A DNA stretch of 55,641 bases from Candidatus Binataceae bacterium (GTDB lineage: Bacteria; Desulfobacterota; Binatia; Binatales; Binataceae), in contig JADMIL010000014.1 in assembly GCA_015478645.1 (NCBI GenBank), positions 1-55,641 on the forward strand. The letters run 5' to 3'. The notes under the pieces are model-generated. The model had not been told where the DNA came from, did not search any database, and saw only the letters and a list, made by a program, of their open reading frames with translations. Below, piece by piece: positions 1 to 7,563 of this stretch; the stretch's first letter is position 1; each line of letters begins with the position of its first letter. The translations under genes and the position numbers were made by a program.

Positions 1-50
1 GACCCATGCGCTGCGCTCAGGGTGACAGCAGAGCCTTGTGCAGAGGTTCC
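1..50. repeat. Right end of 108-bp MITE-like repeat (copy R1, cut by window start)
   Basis: This is the right-hand 50 bases of the element that is complete at 28006-28113. It contains the inner arm GCTGCGCTCAGGGTGAC and the terminal arm CTTGTGCAGAGGTTCC. The base after the terminus begins TTAG, the reverse complement of the CTAA that flanks the complete copy. It has no coding capacity. Its first 14 bases repeat the last 14 bases of the window. Confidence 0.85.
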
Positions 51-222
51 TTAGGGAACCGCTTGGCGGAGCGATGAGGGACGCACGATTGAAGCGTAGG
101 ATAATATAACACTTCGTATGATACGGTGGTGTCGTCTTTGGCCTTGCGTACCCGGCCGGCGTCGATTTAGATCATCGCCAGGCGCATCATCCACGCGCGA
201 TGCGCCTGGCGTGATGGGCCGC

Positions 223-918
223 TCAGGCTGCCTTAAGATCCGCCGGCGCGGCAACGGCTGGAATCGCGCGTGGCGCATTCTCGCGCCGCCGCAAGGCCAG
301 CGTTTTGGGACAGATGCTGAACGGCGTGTCGAAGCGCAGCCCTCGGCCACCTTCGAGCGCTTCGTACCCAAATGCGCCGACCTCGGCGATCGCGCGGGCC
401 AGGGCGTCGGCCTCGCCGACCATTGCCTGCACATAAATCCGTCCGCCGTCGAGAGTGCGCGCATAGGGCCATTCGATCGCTTCGCCGACCCGATTGAATC
501 CTTTGTAGCCCTGGGTCAGATTCCACGGCCGAAAAATCGGATACACCAGCAGCGCCTTGGCCTCGAGCATCTGCGCCAGAAGCGCCCCCGCATGGCGCAG
601 CACGCCGCCCGCACCTGCGGCGACCGCCCATAATTCGCCACATTCAAAGACGCTTTCGGGCGGTAAATGCGTCAGATCGGGCTTCGGATAGCTCTGGCCG
701 AACATCGCGAGGTCGTGCATCGCGAAGCCACCGAGCATTTCCGGATTGGCGGCCCGTTCGTCGAACAACCCGTACAGATTGCCAAACGCGAGATGCACTT
801 CGCCGATCACCGAACGGCGGGTCTCGCTGAACCCGGCTCCGCGCATCATGCGCACCTCGCTCAACCGCTGCGCAAATGCGCGCCGTTCGGCTTCTGTAGT
901 CAGCAGACGTAGCTCCAT
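223..918 (-). CDS. Hypothetical protein, possibly GNAT-like
   Basis: The protein has 231 residues and I do not recognise its family with certainty. The ATG at 918 is chosen because AAGGAGT lies six bases upstream; an upstream in-frame TTG at 933 would put that ribosome site inside the gene. The middle part (FECGELWAV, then an Ala/Gly-rich loop and a helix) resembles the acyl-CoA-binding region of acetyltransferase folds such as FeeM-type N-acyl amino acid synthases, but the usual RxxGxG signature is missing. The Ala/Pro-rich C-terminus is probably disordered. There is no signal peptide or membrane segment. It stands alone, facing away from the metallopeptidase gene. Confidence 0.6.
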   Translation of the reverse strand: MELRLLTTEAERRAFAQRLSEVRMMRGAGFSETRRSVIGEVHLAFGNLYGLFDERAANPEMLGGFAMHDLAMFGQSYPKPDLTHLPPESVFECGELWAVAAGAGGVLRHAGALLAQMLEAKALLVYPIFRPWNLTQGYKGFNRVGEAIEWPYARTLDGGRIYVQAMVGEADALARAIAEVGAFGYEALEGGRGLRFDTPFSICPKTLALRRRENAPRAIPAVAAPADLKAA

Positions 919-1409
919 CGGATACTCCTTCAAACCAATCGGCCGTCGGTCTCACAATTGCCTACCGCACTCGAACCAGCTGTGCGGAGCCCCGACGGGA
1001 GTTCCGCACGTCGGTATCAGTCTCTGCAGATTCGACGGGTCATCGACCACCCTTTACGAAAAAATCAGTCACCGAAAACAATTTCGCATTCCGCTATCCG
1101 TGGCGGAGAGCTATAACACTTATGCGCACTGAAATGGGCAATGCAGGTGGCTCGAGACGGTATGCGACTGCCACCGTCGGAGCGTGAATGTTGCGAAATA
1201 GGACATATTTATAAGGTCAATCAGGGCGCAAACTTAGTCAAGGCTGCGTATCTTTCCGATTTTCCTGCTCCTGAATCCAGGCGATAATGCTCGCCTAAAC
1301 TGCAATCAGGCATATACAGAATGCTTATTAACGCCACACGACGACCGGTTGCAAACGACCGCAAAGTCGATAAAGATGGTAAACTGATCCGACCGAGGCG
1401 CTCGATGCG
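919..1409. other. Intergenic region between divergent genes
   Basis: About 490 bases lie between two divergently transcribed genes. Base composition is lower in GC than the flanking genes, particularly around 1040-1130 and 1190-1390. It must hold both promoters, but I see no convincing -35/-10 pair, RNA gene or repeat. The only clear signal is the ribosome-binding site AAGGAGT serving the leftward gene. Confidence 0.5.
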
Positions 1410-2219
1410 ATGACTAGCGCGGTTAATTCAGACGCTCAGGTGGAGAAGCTTATCACGGGTATTTTGGCGACGACCCGCGATGGCGAGGCGGATAAGTTTG
1501 CCGCCTGGAAAAAGCCCAGCGACGATATCCGCCGCCTGGTCCGCCATGACTACGTTCGCAGTCTACGCCGCAACCTGCCCTATCGCGAACTCAAAACCTT
1601 GGTCGACGCATTTACCCTGGCGATGCCGTCGTTTAATCGCGAGCCGGTCGGGATGCTCTCCGAGGAGCGTCTGAGCGGCTGGGCGTCGGAGCTTGGGCTG
1701 CATTTCAAAGCCGCCCCGTACGCGGGTGATGACGGCCTCGCATTGCGGGGGTTTTATGTCACGCGATCGCACGGTATGCTCAAGCGTCCGTTAATCTATG
1801 TGAATACTGCGCACCATCCGCTGGCAGTTTGCTCGACCTTCTGCCATGAAGTTGGGCATCACATGAGCGCCGAATTGCTGGGCGAGCAGAATGAACTGGT
1901 GCATTTTTTCTTCGATGCGGATTACGCTGCACACCTCGAAGATCCCTGCGAATTGGCGGCCGATGTGATGGTTAGTTTTGCCGCCTATCCGGAGCCGATT
2001 GCGCGCAAAATTTTTGCCGTGCCGTGGCGATGGGGTCTGGTCGCGCGGGCCAAGGATTTGACCGAGGCCGCGCTGGCTGAGGTTGTTGGCCATCTCAAGC
2101 GGTTTTACGGATTCGATCTGATGGAACGCATTCCGGCCCCTCAGAAGCTTAATTATCTGTCGGGTATGATCCATTTCGCGAAATTACGATGGGCACTGCT
2201 CGCCGAGTACGACATATGA
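1410..2219 (+). CDS. ImmA/IrrE-like HExxH metallopeptidase
   Basis: The protein has 269 residues. A zinc-protease motif HEVGHH sits near residues 147-152, and ECE-like acidic residues (EDPCELAADVM) follow about 30 residues later as the probable third metal ligand. This HExxH...ExxxD layout is that of ImmA/IrrE (DUF955/M78-type) peptidases, which cleave or otherwise inactivate a partner XRE-type repressor in response to stress. The stop codon overlaps the ATG of an XRE regulator in ATGA form, as expected for such a pair. An N-terminal 100-residue helical region precedes the peptidase part. Substrate and trigger are unknown; assignment rests on motif and context. Confidence 0.75.
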   Translation: MTSAVNSDAQVEKLITGILATTRDGEADKFAAWKKPSDDIRRLVRHDYVRSLRRNLPYRELKTLVDAFTLAMPSFNREPVGMLSEERLSGWASELGLHFKAAPYAGDDGLALRGFYVTRSHGMLKRPLIYVNTAHHPLAVCSTFCHEVGHHMSAELLGEQNELVHFFFDADYAAHLEDPCELAADVMVSFAAYPEPIARKIFAVPWRWGLVARAKDLTEAALAEVVGHLKRFYGFDLMERIPAPQKLNYLSGMIHFAKLRWALLAEYDI

Positions 2220-2656
2220 AAAAGAAGACTTTGGGTTACGTCCTGAAGGGCCAGCGCGAGATTCTCGGGCTCACGCAGCGGGAGTTGGCGCGTAAACTCG
2301 GCGTCAAGCCGAGCCATGTGGCCTATCTCGAGAAGGATCGCCGGCGCCCTTCGCTGGGCCTTGTCAGCCGCATCGCCGACGTCCTGGGCCTCGAGAAAGA
2401 GCCGCTTTTTCTGCTCGCCCATCCGGAGGCGAGTTCCCTGTTGACCGGACGGCGCGACCCGGCCGCACGACGCGATCCCGACCAGGTCTGGCGTGATTTC
2501 ACCGGCAACAAGGCGCTGCTCGCCCGTCACAGCGTCAAGGCCCGTGAGCTGAAGGTGCTCTCGCAGGTGAATCTGCTCGGCAAGATCACCGCGCCGCGCC
2601 ATTTCCTGTTCATCCTCAATGCGATACGCCAGGCAGTCGAGGCCGAAGAACAGTAA
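2216..2656 (+). CDS. XRE-family HTH transcriptional regulator
   Basis: The protein has 146 residues. Residues about 6-60 form a Cro/CI-type helix-turn-helix (LKGQREILGLTQRELARKLG, then VKPSHVAYLEKDRRRPSL). A C-terminal tail of about 80 residues is rich in basic residues and helices and shows no recognised domain. The ATG at 2216 overlaps the stop of the metallopeptidase gene, giving coupled translation; the longer frame from 2189 has an N-terminus inside the upstream gene and is less likely. By analogy with ImmR/ImmA or DdrO/IrrE pairs, the regulator may be the peptidase substrate and may autoregulate the operon; this is inference. Confidence 0.8.
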   Translation: MKKKTLGYVLKGQREILGLTQRELARKLGVKPSHVAYLEKDRRRPSLGLVSRIADVLGLEKEPLFLLAHPEASSLLTGRRDPAARRDPDQVWRDFTGNKALLARHSVKARELKVLSQVNLLGKITAPRHFLFILNAIRQAVEAEEQ

Positions 2657-2883
2657 CCCGTCACCACCGTGAGGAGACCGCCGCCATCACGTGCGAACGG
2701 ACGCCGGGGTCAGGTGGCCACCCGCGCCGATTGCGCCTCGCAGACGCGCTCGCTCAACCGATCAGGCGGATGAACAAAATCAGGTATTTGGCTGACGCCG
2801 CGCGCTGAAAGTTCCATCACGCGCGGCGTTAGTGTATTGGAGCAGTGTAGCCTCAGGACTCGGCAGTGTAGTGGGAGGCGCGA

Positions 2884-3234
2884 ATGACGCGCGATAACGG
2901 CTCCCGGCGGTTAGTCAAATTCTGGTCGGCACTGGCCTTTACCCTTGGCGTTGCGGCCGGTGCCATCGCACTCACCTACCTCCAGGCGCAACGCACGCTC
3001 TGGCTCATCGGCTTCCTCGGCGCGGTCGCCGGAGCGGTTGCAATCTACGAGCAGTTCGGCGAAACCCGCGCGGGCAGCCGCGGCACCCTTAAGCATTGGC
3101 AGACCCGCGGACGGACCAGTTTTCCGCCGGCCCCGCGCAAAGATACCAAGACCAAGCCGCCCACCCGCCGCGGCCAGTTGCGCGCAATCAACGGCAAGAA
3201 GACCGCCGATCCGCCGTCCTCCGGCGCCTCCTGA
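2884..3234 (+). CDS. Small two-helix membrane protein, unknown function
   Basis: The protein has 116 residues. Two hydrophobic segments (about residues 11-32 and 39-56) are separated by a short polar loop, followed by a basic Pro/Thr-rich cytoplasmic-type tail of about 55 residues (RKDTKTKPPTRRG). GGGAGG at 2873-2878 lies five bases before the ATG, which supports the start and shows that it is probably translated. I do not recognise a family. It is unlinked in function to either neighbour as far as the sequence shows. Confidence 0.6.
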   Translation: MTRDNGSRRLVKFWSALAFTLGVAAGAIALTYLQAQRTLWLIGFLGAVAGAVAIYEQFGETRAGSRGTLKHWQTRGRTSFPPAPRKDTKTKPPTRRGQLRAINGKKTADPPSSGAS

Positions 3235-3414
3235 CCGCACTCGGCACGCCGCGCGTGAATTTCCCTCGCTCCTGCACCATCGACGTTCTCAAAGCTGTGC
3301 ATCACGCCGCGTGCATTCCCGTCTGATAGCCAGTCTTGACTGTCGCGCGCGGGCGGCGCTAAGCGTGGCGCTGATCGGCCGATTGTGCCGAGCCATCGGG
3401 GGAGGGAAGGCGTC

Positions 3415-4842
3415 ATGCTCGATCTGATCATCCGGGGCGGCAAGGTGGTTACGGCGGCGGGGGTTGGCGACTGGACGATCGGCGTCAAGGGCGAGCAGAT
3501 CGTCACGGTGGGCGTTGACGATCCCGCACAGACCGCGGGCCGCGTGATCGATGCCCGCGGCAAGATCGTGGTCCCCGGCGGCATCGAGCCGCACGCCCAT
3601 CTGGCGAGCCTGGTCACGATGCATCCCGAGGGACGCGAGTTCACCCTGGGGCCGGAGGAAGACACCGTCGGGATGGCCTTCGGCGGCACCACGACGCATC
3701 TGGATTTCTGTTTCGTCCATCCGAAAACCGATATTCCGACCGCGCTGGCGGCGCGGCGCGCGCGCTGGCAGGGCCGCTCGCATGTCGATTACAGTTTCCA
3801 TATCGCGCTGGGTGGCGCATTGCCGCTCAAGATATTCGATCAGATCGGCGACGCCGTCAGCGAGGGCTTTCCGAGCTTCAAGGTCTTTACCAACGAGACC
3901 CTGCCGCCGCATCCGGGGCGCCAGCCCTTCAAGCTCGACTTCGGCCGTATCGGCCTGGCGATGGAACGCGCGGCGCGTCACGGCGGCCTGATGGTCGTCC
4001 ACGCCGAGGACGACGACCTGGTCCAGTTCAATTACGAGCGCTTTCGCGCCGAAGGACGGATGGCGGGCGCCAACCTGCATCTGGTGCATAGCAAGCTCTC
4101 GGAGCGTCTGGCCTTCACCCGCACCATCGAACTCGCCACGGCGACTGGCGCGGCGGTCTATTTTGTCCACACCTCGGCCCGCGAAGGGGTCGAAGCGGTG
4201 GTCGAGGCGCGCGGCCACAAGCTGCCGATCTATGCCGAAACCCTGCATCACTACGCCTGCTTCTCGGCCGCGGAATACCAGCGCCCGCGCGGCTTCTGCT
4301 ACCACACCTACCCGTCGCTCAAACTGCCCGAGGATCAGCGCGCGCTGTGGCAGGGACTGGTCGGCGACGGCGTTTCGACCACCGCCACCGACGAGTATCC
4401 GACTTCGCTCGCAACAAAACTTCGTGGCGAGAAAATCGACGACGTGACGGGAGGCAATCTCGGCGCCGAGGCCCGCATGGGCATCATTTTCACCGAGGGC
4501 GTGGTTCACCGCGGCATGACGCTCGAGCGCTTCGCCCAGGTCACGTCGACCAATGCAGCGCGCATCCTGGGACTCTATCCGCGCAAGGGCGTGATCGCGC
4601 CGGGCAGCGACGCCGACCTCGTGCTGATCGACCCGGCGATCGATAAAACGCTGACCCGCGCCGACTTTCACGTTAGCGACTACAGCCCGTGGGAAGGCTG
4701 GAATGCGCGCGGATGGCCGACGACGACAATCTTGCGCGGCAAGGTAATCGTCGAGGACGGCCGGATGATCGGTCAACTGGGCGACGGGCGCCTGATCGCG
4801 CGCAAGATCGACCCGGTGATGCTGCGCCGGCCGGCCTGCTGA
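3415..4842 (+). CDS. Dihydropyrimidinase/hydantoinase-like amidohydrolase
   Basis: A 475-residue cyclic-amidohydrolase enzyme of the D-hydantoinase/dihydropyrimidinase group, which opens cyclic imide or ureide rings with a binuclear metal centre. Metal-site elements are in the right order: HAH near residues 60-62, the carboxylated-lysine region FKVF near 155, VVHAED near 197, FVHTSA near 255, and the catalytic Asp in TATDEYP near 328. The usual GGIDVHTH is replaced by GGIEPHAH, so it is divergent and the substrate is not predictable. The ATG at 3415 follows GGGAGGGAAGG closely; an upstream GTG at 3385 lacks a site. It is monocistronic. Confidence is high for the fold and low for the substrate. 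Confidence 0.85.
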   Translation: MLDLIIRGGKVVTAAGVGDWTIGVKGEQIVTVGVDDPAQTAGRVIDARGKIVVPGGIEPHAHLASLVTMHPEGREFTLGPEEDTVGMAFGGTTTHLDFCFVHPKTDIPTALAARRARWQGRSHVDYSFHIALGGALPLKIFDQIGDAVSEGFPSFKVFTNETLPPHPGRQPFKLDFGRIGLAMERAARHGGLMVVHAEDDDLVQFNYERFRAEGRMAGANLHLVHSKLSERLAFTRTIELATATGAAVYFVHTSAREGVEAVVEARGHKLPIYAETLHHYACFSAAEYQRPRGFCYHTYPSLKLPEDQRALWQGLVGDGVSTTATDEYPTSLATKLRGEKIDDVTGGNLGAEARMGIIFTEGVVHRGMTLERFAQVTSTNAARILGLYPRKGVIAPGSDADLVLIDPAIDKTLTRADFHVSDYSPWEGWNARGWPTTTILRGKVIVEDGRMIGQLGDGRLIARKIDPVMLRRPAC

Positions 4843-5489
4843 TCGCGCGACCGGCTACGCCGGCGCAACGACGCTACCCTAGTCATTGAAAATCGCCCGG
4901 CTTGACCGATCCGATCGTCCATAATTTGGGCACCGCCGCACGACGCTGCGCGTCGACTTGCGCGTGGCCGAAGCGCCTGCGCGACGTTCCAGCAGGATAA
5001 TGTTGGTTCATTAAACATTAATTAGATATATTAATGACATTAATAATTCTAATTGCTAAATAAAATATGTTTAGAGATGTATAATCAAAATAGACCTAAC
5101 GAAAAGGATTTATACCTATCATGCGTCGATACAGACGTGTTCAGCTTGTTCATGGAGACGACGAACAAATTAAAACGCCTAAGACCCGTGCTTGACTCCC
5201 TTCTCCCGCTAGTGCTAATCCATCTCCGTGTTGGATTGACGGTCGTAGTCCGTTTGGGACGACTCGGACACCCGTCTCCTCTCGGGATGGCGTGGGGCGA
5301 TGGGCGGTGCGGCTCCAGAGGGCGGCGCCCGGCGGCAGGATTAAAGTGCGGCTCTCGAACATTGGTCCGGATCGGCCGTTCGACATCGCGAAGATTTAGT
5401 AGCCCGGCTTGCTGGTAGTGCGGACGCATTGGCGGAATCTGTGGCGATAGGGTGGGCCATTAGTGGCTCTGGACGAGAGGGAAAGCGTG
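4843..5489. other. Long AT-rich intergenic region upstream of polysaccharide locus
   Basis: About 650 bases without a convincing gene. Bases 4998-5125 are strikingly AT-rich compared with the rest of the window. CATTAAT occurs at 5016-5022 and 5038-5044, 22 bp apart, and its inverted copy ATTAATG lies between them at 5030-5036. A perfect TATAAT is at 5080-5085. Further down, GACGG (5238-5242) can pair with CCGTC (5272-5276) around an inner GTCCG/CGGAC stem. Small open frames here have poor ribosome sites and atypical composition and are not called. Confidence 0.6.
5016..5085 (+). promoter_or_regulatory. Candidate operator boxes and -10 element for polysaccharide operon
   Basis: Two CATTAAT boxes spaced 22 bp (two helical turns) with an inverted box between them look like a regulator-binding array. 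TATAAT at 5080-5085 could be the -10 of a promoter reading rightward. No good -35 lies at 17 bp (TTGCTA at 5053 is 21 bp away), which would fit an activator-dependent promoter. This would give a leader of about 400 bases before the first gene. All functional statements are inference. Confidence 0.35.
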
Positions 5490-5984
5490 ATGAAGAACAA
5501 GCTGACAACGCTCCTTACGACAGTTCTGGCGGTTGCTTTGACGGCCAGCCAGGCGATGAGTGCGACGGTCTGCGGAGTCGCTACGGACGCCCAGGGCAAT
5601 CCGCTCGCCGGCGCGACGGTCACGATTAAAGATTCGTCGGGTGCGGTTATCGGACAGGCGACGACGGGCGCCAACGGCAGCTATTCGGTCGACGGTCTGC
5701 CAACCGGCAACATGAATCTTTTTCTGACCTCGGGTGCGGGCGGTGGCTCGGGCGTACTCGATCTGACAGGCCGCAGCGAGATGGTCAACTGGCAGACGGG
5801 TGCGAGCGGCGCGGTCGCCTCGCAGGCCGGTCCGTGCAACGAGCCGGCGGGTGGGTTCACCACGGCGGAATGGGCCTCGGTGGGAGTCCTGGCGCTCGGC
5901 GTGGGCGCGGGTGCGGCGGCGATTGCGTGGGCCGAATCGGGTAATCGCAGCGACCATAATCATCCGATCAGCCCCTCGTTCTAG
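5490..5984 (+). CDS. Secreted carboxypeptidase-regulatory/Cna-B-like small protein
   Basis: A 164-residue exported protein. The N-terminal signal peptide (basic KNK, hydrophobic core, cleavage near SQAMSA) is followed by a single prealbumin-like beta-sandwich repeat (GVATDAQGNPLAGATVTIKD ... GSYSVDGLPTG), the pattern of CarboxypepD_reg/Cna-B domains. A hydrophobic segment (ASVGVLALGVGAGAAAIAWA) near the C-terminus may anchor it in a membrane, ending in a polar His-rich tail. The ATG at 5490 follows GAGAGGGAAA. It heads the polysaccharide locus and may be a surface accessory of polymer export, but no direct function can be stated. Confidence 0.7.
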   Translation: MKNKLTTLLTTVLAVALTASQAMSATVCGVATDAQGNPLAGATVTIKDSSGAVIGQATTGANGSYSVDGLPTGNMNLFLTSGAGGGSGVLDLTGRSEMVNWQTGASGAVASQAGPCNEPAGGFTTAEWASVGVLALGVGAGAAAIAWAESGNRSDHNHPISPSF

Positions 5985-6117
5985 TTAATCGGGGACGTTC
6001 GGCGCGGGTCTGTGCGGTGCTCCGCGCAGGTCCGCGGTCTTGAGGGCACCGCCCAAGGGCGGGGCCAAGCGTTTTGGGCAACTGGGCGAAGCGATCGCTC
6101 ATCCGCCCCTTACCTGC

Positions 6118-7563
6118 GTGAATTTTTCTTACACAGCATTGCAACCGGAAACAGACGCATCGCCGCTCGCGGATGCGCATGGCGGCACCGTCGCGTGCTG
6201 GCGGCGCCGCCTGCTTGCGTTCGCCGCGGGATTGCTCCTTGCGGCCTGCGCGACCGGCGATCCGATGCGCCTCAATCCGCCCAATTTTTCCGACCATCCG
6301 GCCACGACCGCGGACTCCGACACCGATCGCGGGACTTCGGCGCCGGGCGGCCAGGGCGCCTCGACCGCGCAGAGCACCTCGACCGCGGGCCAGGGCGCCT
6401 CGACTGCGGGCCAGGACGCCGACGACGTGGCGCTCAATGATCTCTGGCAGGAGCGGACTTCGTCGATGTCGTCGAACCAGGACTATCCGATTGGGCCCGG
6501 CGACATCCTGACGATTTCGGTTCCGCAGATGGAAGAATTGCAGGAACGCCGGGTGCGGGTTGGGGCCTCCGGCACGATCGAGCTGCCGCTGATTGGTTCG
6601 GTGCAGGCGGGCGGCCTGACCGAAGACGGGCTGCAAGCCGAGCTCGACGAGAAGCTCAACAACTTCATGTACAACCCGCAGGCCTCAGTGTTCGTCGAAG
6701 AATACCACAATCGCGAAGTCGCGGTGATTGGTGCGGTCAACCATCCGGGCCTGGTGCTGCTCAACAACGCGAACGAGACTGTCCTCGACGTGCTGACGCA
6801 GGCCGGCGGGCTGGCGTCAACGGCGGCCGACGAAATCATTTTGATACCGATTCAGCAGGGCTCGGACCCCAACCTGGCGCAGCGCGTTTCAATGGTGGCC
6901 GAAAATGGCGCGGTCGGCAGCGCGGCGGGTGCGACGGCAACCGATGCCGGGCCGGGCGCGGGGACTTACGACGGTCCCTCGACCGAGCTTCGGCCACGGG
7001 CCGCAGGCCAGGCCATCAAGGGCGGCAACGCGGCGCTCGGCGAACGGCAAAAGCGCGAGAATGCAGAGGAAACGGCGAGCGCGCAACCGGATATCGCGGC
7101 CAGTACGCTACGCATGCTGCCGGGCAACGCGCGCCCGTTGACAATCAAGATCAAGAGCACTTCGCTGACCGGCGCGGGCAAATATATCAATCTGCCGATG
7201 CGGCCTGGCGACGTGATCGTGGTGCCGGGTGGAGGCAACGCGATGGTGGTCGGATGGGTCCAGTCGCCCGGCTATTTCCAGGTTGGATCGGGTTTGACGG
7301 TGCTGGGTGCGATCGGCGCCGCGGGTGGTCCAATGTACGCGGCCGACACCAAGGCCATAACCCTGATCAGGAGCAACAAGGACGGGTCGAAGGAGACCAT
7401 TCCGGTCAATCTGGATCGGGTATCGAAGGGCACCGATCCCGATTTGCCGGTTAAGGCGAACGACGTGATCGACGTGCCGTACTCCGGCCTGCGTATCGGA
7501 CCATATATCTTCTACCAAGTACTGTCGCGCATGGGAGTAATGGGCCCGGCGATACCATATTGA
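6118..7563 (+). CDS. Wza-like polysaccharide export lipoprotein
   Basis: An outer-membrane exporter of the poly_export/SLBB family that forms the secretion channel for capsule or exopolysaccharide. The lipobox LLLAAC gives a lipidated Cys after an RRR-hydrophobic signal. A low-complexity Gly/Ala/Ser/Thr linker comes next, then the export domain (YPIGPGDILTISVPQ), a first SLBB repeat (VAVIGAVNHPGLVLL) and, after an Ala/Gly-rich insert of about 100 residues, a second SLBB (VVGWVQSPGYFQV). The start is uncertain: GTG 6118 is used, while TTG 6040 or TTG 6139 are possible, and none has a good ribosome site. Its stop overlaps the ATG of the kinase gene in TGATG form. Confidence 0.85.
   Translation: MNFSYTALQPETDASPLADAHGGTVACWRRRLLAFAAGLLLAACATGDPMRLNPPNFSDHPATTADSDTDRGTSAPGGQGASTAQSTSTAGQGASTAGQDADDVALNDLWQERTSSMSSNQDYPIGPGDILTISVPQMEELQERRVRVGASGTIELPLIGSVQAGGLTEDGLQAELDEKLNNFMYNPQASVFVEEYHNREVAVIGAVNHPGLVLLNNANETVLDVLTQAGGLASTAADEIILIPIQQGSDPNLAQRVSMVAENGAVGSAAGATATDAGPGAGTYDGPSTELRPRAAGQAIKGGNAALGERQKRENAEETASAQPDIAASTLRMLPGNARPLTIKIKSTSLTGAGKYINLPMRPGDVIVVPGGGNAMVVGWVQSPGYFQVGSGLTVLGAIGAAGGPMYAADTKAITLIRSNKDGSKETIPVNLDRVSKGTDPDLPVKANDVIDVPYSGLRIGPYIFYQVLSRMGVMGPAIPY
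6349..6420 (+). repeat. 17-bp tandem-like repeat coding for QGAST linker
   Basis: GGCCAGGGCGCCTCGAC occurs at 6349-6365 and again exactly at 6388-6404, with a degenerate third copy starting at about 6408. It encodes the GQGAST repeats of the linker between the lipobox and the export domain of the Wza-like protein. Such repeats can vary in number by slippage and change linker length. Confidence 0.75.

Noticed and set aside
5053..5418. A 121-residue rightward frame in the AT-rich region
   Set aside because: No ribosome site, composition shifts mid-frame from AT-rich to Arg/Gly-rich, and no motif; the regulatory-region reading fits better.
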